Part shown: positions 60,809 to 64,000 of the stretch, in pieces
Numbering within the stretch: the stretch's first letter is position 1
Layout: the number at the start of each line of letters is the position of its first letter
NCBI GenBank assembly: GCA_964549945.1
Contig: CAZJXD010000004.1
Coordinates: 1 to 64,000 of the forward strand
DNA: 64,000 nucleotides
Source: B25-G16 sp964549945
GTDB lineage: Bacteria; Desulfobacterota; DSM-4660; Desulfatiglandales; B25-G16
Direction of reading: 5' to 3'
Made by a program: the position numbers and the translations under genes
Notes under the pieces: model-generated
Database searches by the model: none
Told to the model about the DNA's origin: nothing
What the model saw: the letters and a program-made list of their open reading frames with translations, nothing else

Positions 60809-61004
60809 CCTCCCTCATCTCTTCGAGCTCTTCTAAAGAATACCCAAATTCATAATTTCCTATAAGGGAGGCGAGCTTCTCTCTTCTTCTCACATCGAGA
60901 AATGTCTTTATGGCCAGGACGATTGCCTCCTTTTTGACCCCTGTATTGGCCTCTTTCAAGAGTTCCTGCAACAGGTCATCCTGTATATCTATAAGAGTCC
61001 TCAT
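60801..61004 (-). CDS. vapB: VapB-type antitoxin
   Basis: 67 residues from the ATG at 61004, which has CGGAGG five bases upstream; in-frame codons further upstream are probably not translated. MRTLIDIQDDLLQELLKEAN followed by GVKKEAIVLAIKTFL fits the VapB ribbon-helix-helix, and the end RREKLASLIGNYEFGYSLEE is the toxin-binding tail. Confidence 0.9.
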   Translation of the reverse strand: MRTLIDIQDDLLQELLKEANTGVKKEAIVLAIKTFLDVRRREKLASLIGNYEFGYSLEELEEMREDG

Positions 61005-61167
61005 TTTTCCTCCGTTTGGATATATAAATATATCTTTTTTATATATACCCAAACAGGCACTTCTTGTCAAGACAAAACAGGAAGATCCTTTAGGGGGGCA
61101 CGAAAGGCCTCCTTTGCCTATGGCGAGGCGGGAGTTGCACAAGGTCGGCGGGATGAGCTGGGAAGGC

Positions 61168-61235
61168 CAGAAAAGGTCATCGATGCCCTCGGAGGGGAAA
61201 CTACCTGCACCTGTGGCAGTGTGGGCAGCAGGCAG
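61168..61235 (+). pseudogene. Short Rhs (YD-repeat) relic
   Basis: AAGGTCATCGATGCCCTCGG and the bases after it follow the Rhs gene around 49366-49430 (KVIDAIGGETAYTCDEVGN), here reading KVIDALGGETTCTCGSVGS. Only about 70 bases are kept. Confidence 0.55.
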
Positions 61236-61258
61236 ATTATTACTCCCCCAGCCAAACT

Positions 61259-61372
61259 CAGCTGGCGCGCACAGTAAACCTGACCCAGCCAGCTGTCGGT
61301 CAGGCTGTTAGAAGTGGAAAGGTCTTGAGCCACAAGGCCATGTGTGCGATTACACTTGAAAAACAAGGATAA
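61259..61372 (+). pseudogene. RAYT transposase C-terminal relic
   Basis: A frame without a start encodes QLARTVNLTQPAVGQAVRSG, then KVLSHKAMCAITLEKQG and a stop. The pattern LAR..NL(S/T)QPAV..(A/S)V(R/K)RG is the C-terminal helix-turn-helix of many RAYT transposases. It differs from the element at 52.5 kb, so a second lineage is implied. Confidence 0.5.
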
Positions 61373-61442
61373 TTCCCCTATACTATTCTTTAGAAGAAGC
61401 GAGTTCTTATCATCAAAGTCACTTCCTATCAGTTAGTCAATC

Positions 61443-63980
61443 ATGAAGCTGAAAAGGCTCCTAATTTCTAACTACTTTTTATATGGGTTTTTAACTCTAG
61501 GGATTCTGGCGGGGTTGATGTTTGAGTTTTACCCTTTGCAGTCCCTGGAATACAAGGCCTATGACTTCATGGCTGGCCTGCGGCAAAGGGAAGATGCCAG
61601 CCCGGTAGTAATAGTTGAGATTGACGATAAGAGCATTAAGAATATTGGCGCCTGGCCTTGGCCCCGCTCCTATATCGCCGATATGGTCCGCCGCCTCACC
61701 GGGTATGGCGTCCATACACTGGGCATTTACCTTTTGTATTCCGACAAGGAATTGAACGCAGGACTGGAGGAAATACAAAGCATCAGAGAGGTTCTCCGAA
61801 CAATGCCGTCCCTGGGAAAAGGGCGCGGCCTTGGGAAGATCGATGGAATTCTCGCAGAATCGGAGAAGAAGCTGGATCATGACGCCAGGCTGATGTCCGC
61901 TGTCAAGACCGCCCACAACGTTGTTTTGCCGCTGCGCTTCATCCCTGGCGACCCGGAGGGTGAGGAACTCCCCAGTATGCCCGGATGCCTGAAGAACAAT
62001 TCTCTGAGTTGGATAAAGGAGAAGCCTGACCTGAAAACACAGCTTTTAAGGCTCAGAAATCCAGTGGATGTCTTAAGAGTCAAGAGGCTTACCGCCAGGG
62101 AGGTTACGGCGACTTACAGTGAACTGGCACAAAAGGCCGGGGCGCTTGGCCATATTAACCTCATCCCTGACCGGGACGGCAAGCTCCGTCGTGTGCCGCT
62201 CATGATCGACTATCAGGGAAGGTACTTCCCTTGCTTTGCCCTGCAAGTGGCGGCAAAGTATGTGGGTGGAAGTTTGAAGGACCTGAAGGCCGGAGACGCA
62301 GGAGACGATTTTAGCAGGCTACGCCTCAAGTCCTTGGAAATTCCCACCGACACCTCCTGGATGCTTATCGATTTTAGCGGGCGACATCTTACCTACACGA
62401 AGTTCTCCTTTACTGACGTGCTCGACGGTAAAATTCCAACAGATTCTTTTCGGAAAAAGATCGCGCTTATCGGGATTACCGCCAAAGGGCTGGCTCCCCT
62501 GTTTGAAACTTCGGTTCAGCCGGGCGTCCCTGGCGTTGAGATAACAGCAAATGTTATTGAGAATATGGTGAACCAGAAACATCTTTCGCGGCCTGTCTGG
62601 GCATTCGCCCTGGAAGTCTTGGTAATTCTTTATTTGGGCGTATTTCTTTTGTTCGTAATACCCAGGGTGACCCTTAGAGTCGGCGCCTCAATATTGGGGA
62701 TCTTCCTGGTAAGCTGGGTGGGTGCTGCGGTGCTTCTCTTTATGGCGTATGGGTACTGGCTCAAGGTCTTCGCTCCCGTTCTTCTCTCCGTCCTCGGTTA
62801 TAGCGTTACGGTGTATAAAAGATCTTCCACCAAGAAGCATGACGAAAGCATGGAGGCAAATAAGGCGCTTGGTCTGTCTTTGCAAGGGCAGGGCATGCTG
62901 GATATGGCTTTTGAAAAGTTCTTAAAATGTCCTGTTGAAGACGAATTGGTGAAGGAAGTGCTTTTTAATCTTGGACTGGATTTTGAGCGGAAGAGAATGT
63001 TCAACAAGGCTTTAGCCGTGTATGAACACATATTGAAGGCAGGCGAATTTAAGGACATTAAGGGCAGGATACAAGCGCTGAAAAGCATAGGACAGACGGT
63101 CGCCCTTACCACAGGTTCCTCCAAGCAAGGCATGGGCCTATTGATGCGAGAAGGTAAGACCAATCCCACTCTTGGTCGCTATGAGATACTGAGAGAGCTG
63201 GGGCAGGGCGCAATGGGTACGGTCTACCTCGGGAAGGATCCCAAGATCAACCGGGAGGTGGCTGTCAAAACGTTGAGATATGAGGAAGTTCCCAATCAGT
63301 TGGAGGAAGTGAAGGCACGATTTTTCCGCGAGGCGGAGGCGGCCGGGAAACTAACACATCCGAACATCGTGACGATATTTGACGTGGGCGAGGATCACGA
63401 TATGGCCTACATAGCCATGGAACTCCTCAACGGGGAAGATTTGAGCAATTATTGCCTGGCAGGAAATTTGCTTCCAGTAAAAAGGGTGCTCGGAATAATC
63501 TCTTCCGTGGCCGAGGCACTTAGTTATGCACACAGACAGGGAGTGGTGCACCGTGATATCAAGCCGGCCAACATTATACTTTTAAAAAACGATCAGGTGA
63601 AAGTCGCCGATTTTGGCATAGCGCGGGTTATGGACATATCCGAAACCCAGACAGGTGTGGTTTTCGGTACCCCTGCTTACATGTCGCCCGAACAGGTTGC
63701 GGGGAAAAAAGTGGACGGCCGTTCCGACCTCTTTTCCCTTGGTGTCGTCTTTTATGAGCTGCTGACCGGGGAAAAGCCGTTTAAGGGCGACAATATTACG
63801 GAGGTCATGTACGCCATCGCCAAGGCCTCATATACCCCGATTGCGGAACTGGTGCCGGACGTACGGCCTTGTTGTGTTGAAATTGTGGTCAAGCTGCTGG
63901 CCAAAGGTGTAACCAAAAGGTTAAATCCCGCCGCTAAGGTGGGCAAAGAAATCCAGCTGTGCCTGGATAAGCTGTCCTAA
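61443..63980 (+). CDS. CHASE2-domain membrane serine/threonine protein kinase
   Basis: 845 residues. An N-terminal span (about 11-28) leads to a CHASE2 sensory domain outside the membrane (YDFMAGLRQREDASPVVIVE...WPWPRSYIADMVRRL...FPCFALQVAAKYVG...GKIALIGITAKGL), then three spans (about 390-465), a TPR-like helical linker (490-565) and a protein kinase domain from about 578. Kinase motifs are complete: GQGAMGTVYLGKD, VAVK, HRDIKPANI, DFGIAR and GTPAYMSPEQ. It probably reads an extracellular signal. A possible next gene starts at 63990 just before the window ends. Confidence 0.95.
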   Translation: MKLKRLLISNYFLYGFLTLGILAGLMFEFYPLQSLEYKAYDFMAGLRQREDASPVVIVEIDDKSIKNIGAWPWPRSYIADMVRRLTGYGVHTLGIYLLYSDKELNAGLEEIQSIREVLRTMPSLGKGRGLGKIDGILAESEKKLDHDARLMSAVKTAHNVVLPLRFIPGDPEGEELPSMPGCLKNNSLSWIKEKPDLKTQLLRLRNPVDVLRVKRLTAREVTATYSELAQKAGALGHINLIPDRDGKLRRVPLMIDYQGRYFPCFALQVAAKYVGGSLKDLKAGDAGDDFSRLRLKSLEIPTDTSWMLIDFSGRHLTYTKFSFTDVLDGKIPTDSFRKKIALIGITAKGLAPLFETSVQPGVPGVEITANVIENMVNQKHLSRPVWAFALEVLVILYLGVFLLFVIPRVTLRVGASILGIFLVSWVGAAVLLFMAYGYWLKVFAPVLLSVLGYSVTVYKRSSTKKHDESMEANKALGLSLQGQGMLDMAFEKFLKCPVEDELVKEVLFNLGLDFERKRMFNKALAVYEHILKAGEFKDIKGRIQALKSIGQTVALTTGSSKQGMGLLMREGKTNPTLGRYEILRELGQGAMGTVYLGKDPKINREVAVKTLRYEEVPNQLEEVKARFFREAEAAGKLTHPNIVTIFDVGEDHDMAYIAMELLNGEDLSNYCLAGNLLPVKRVLGIISSVAEALSYAHRQGVVHRDIKPANIILLKNDQVKVADFGIARVMDISETQTGVVFGTPAYMSPEQVAGKKVDGRSDLFSLGVVFYELLTGEKPFKGDNITEVMYAIAKASYTPIAELVPDVRPCCVEIVVKLLAKGVTKRLNPAAKVGKEIQLCLDKLS

Positions 63981-64000
63981 AACGCGAAGATGAAGATAGG

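Larger units (their letters stand above)
61005..61442. other. Gene-free stretch with transposase and Rhs relics
   Basis: After the vapBC promoter region it holds two short coding relics: an Rhs piece at about 61168-61235 and a RAYT C-terminal piece at 61259-61372, listed separately. The promoter of the kinase gene must lie in 61373-61440. Confidence 0.5.

Overview
The window looks like a chromosomal segment of an anaerobic Gram-negative bacterium, probably a Desulfobacterota (deltaproteobacterial) relative. This is inferred from gene style, not proven. Supporting signs are a rubrerythrin next to a second ferritin-like protein, a phosphofructokinase with pyrophosphate-type active-site residues, a PAS/sigma-54 activator, and many dispersed palindromic repeats. 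No rRNA, tRNA or CRISPR array was found.

Positions 1-15,000 are a GC-rich housekeeping core: ald (5' end only), alr, panC, pdxJ, rubrerythrin, ferritin-like protein, PPi-type phosphofructokinase, a metallophosphoesterase, pyrG, mnmG, a YhcC-type radical SAM protein, a divergent dnaA and ddl. The mnmG/dnaA proximity and an 850-base gene-free, AT-rich stretch beside dnaA make a replication origin there possible. Alr makes D-Ala and Ddl joins it for peptidoglycan; Ald interconverts alanine and pyruvate.

From 15 to 43 kb the window is accessory. It holds four toxin-antitoxin modules in all (15.1, 26.2, 40.5 and, further on, 60.4 kb), exported lipoprotein-like proteins, a class V aminotransferase, a MoxR-type AAA ATPase overlapping a 606-residue protein of unknown function, and a sigma-54 activator whose 3' end is duplicated on the far side of a toxin-antitoxin pair. 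Next come a complete His-Xaa-Ser peptide system (hxsA facing hxsDBC), a thermonuclease, and an AT-rich four-gene cluster (isochorismatase-like hydrolase, adenylate-forming ligase, PLP decarboxylase, membrane GNAT-like protein) that looks like an uncharacterised small-molecule pathway. A tiny HNH operon and a large structured RNA candidate follow.

From 43 to 61 kb the window carries secreted and contact-dependent functions: a giant Rhs/YD protein with cadherin-like, PKD-like and PASTA-like modules, a candidate immunity protein, an orphan Rhs tip cut short beside a REP-associated (RAYT) transposase element, a DUF2167 membrane gene set, and a four-gene cassette encoding a possible CNF-type deamidase effector plus a LysM/peptidoglycan-binding partner. 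The window ends with a CHASE2-Ser/Thr kinase.

Three repeat families tie the accessory part together. The first is a cis-regulatory-like RNA motif ending in a terminator hairpin (17.8, 20.9, 32.6 and 56.4 kb, always read on the minus strand). The second is a 120-base repeat with two palindromes (33.5, 42.4 and 60.3 kb), which at 33.6 kb leads into a broken AAA ATPase gene. The third is RAYT-type end repeats (14.9, 52.5 and 53.5 kb).
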